Below, piece by piece: positions 63,821 to 64,000 of a stretch of 64,000 nucleotides of DNA. How positions within the stretch are numbered: position 1 is the first letter of the stretch; every line of letters begins with the position of its first letter. Location: NCBI GenBank assembly GCA_020634795.1, contig JACKAZ010000013.1, positions 5,580 to 69,579 of the forward strand, given 5' to 3'. This stretch comes from Ardenticatenales bacterium. Lineage in GTDB: Bacteria; Chloroflexota; Anaerolineae; Ardenticatenales; Ardenticatenaceae. The notes beneath the pieces were generated by a model. It did no database searches. It was not told where the DNA came from and saw only the letters and a list, made by a program, of their open reading frames with translations. The translations under genes and the position numbers were made by a program.

Positions 63821-64000
63821 CGCAGCGAATGGCGGAATAGGGATGGTTTTGGCGGGCTATTGTCGGGATCGGTTGACATAACTTCGCGCATTCCTTCTTC
63901 ATTGCCAAACGCAACGTCATCCATTGACCTGTCAGCGTCGCCCCATCGACTCCTTCCTTCCCACACGACTCGACATAAACTATGAAAGCTGTCACCATAA

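Overview
The window is a GC-rich (about 60-63 %) bacterial chromosome segment of densely packed housekeeping and accessory genes, broken up by intergenic DNA unusually rich in dispersed repeats. The gene families point to Chloroflexota (Anaerolineae/Caldilineae/Ardenticatenia type): a LuxR-TM-Kelch protein, a CpXC-TPR-CHAT protein, DUF2207 and GT-C membrane proteins, MutS2, a CIRCE-controlled groES-groL operon and menG. This placement is an inference from family resemblance; no 16S rRNA gene is present.

Layout. 0-14 kb: a GT4 glycosyltransferase (cut by the window edge), an MFS transporter, galT-galK, an aldo/keto reductase, two GT-C-type membrane proteins, a lipoprotein pair, a thiolase, and a Cys-rich small protein behind an attenuator-like leader. 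14-22 kb: an ABC exporter half, a zinc-ribbon protein, DinB, GNAT, groL/groS with promoter and CIRCE, three tRNAs (Trp, Gly, Gln) under one promoter, and a second GNAT. 22-30 kb: an orphan response regulator, mutS2, a small membrane protein, menG plus a pentapeptide-repeat protein and a 44-aa membrane peptide (this block lies between two roughly 320-bp inverted repeats), and a class I/II aminotransferase. 29.7-32.4 kb is a gene-poor, repeat-laden stretch with coding remnants. A 1.54-kb IS (32.4-34.0 kb) sits inside a 9-mer repeat array, directly upstream of two overlapping CHAT-protease genes (34.0-39.3 kb). 39.3-53 kb: 81-bp repeats, the LuxR-Kelch regulator, 94-bp repeats, a cupin, recA and a phosphoribosyltransferase (between another inverted repeat pair), DUF2207, FemAB, a Wzz-like protein, and an ECF sigma/anti-sigma pair. 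52.9-59.9 kb: two deoxynucleoside kinases, then an alpha/beta-hydrolase, a class IV PLP enzyme and three different ATP-dependent amide-bond ligases. 60-64 kb: a small unknown gene, a P22-type antirepressor and parA-parB.

The two most system-like sets are the CpXC-TPR-CHAT + CHAT operon, a plausible regulated-protease module, and the hydrolase / PLP enzyme / ATP-grasp / permuted ATP-grasp / GCS2 cluster, a plausible pathway to a small peptide-like metabolite. The right edge, with parAB, an antirepressor, a 17-bp palindrome and a locally enriched 9-mer, resembles a partition locus of an integrated or extrachromosomal element.
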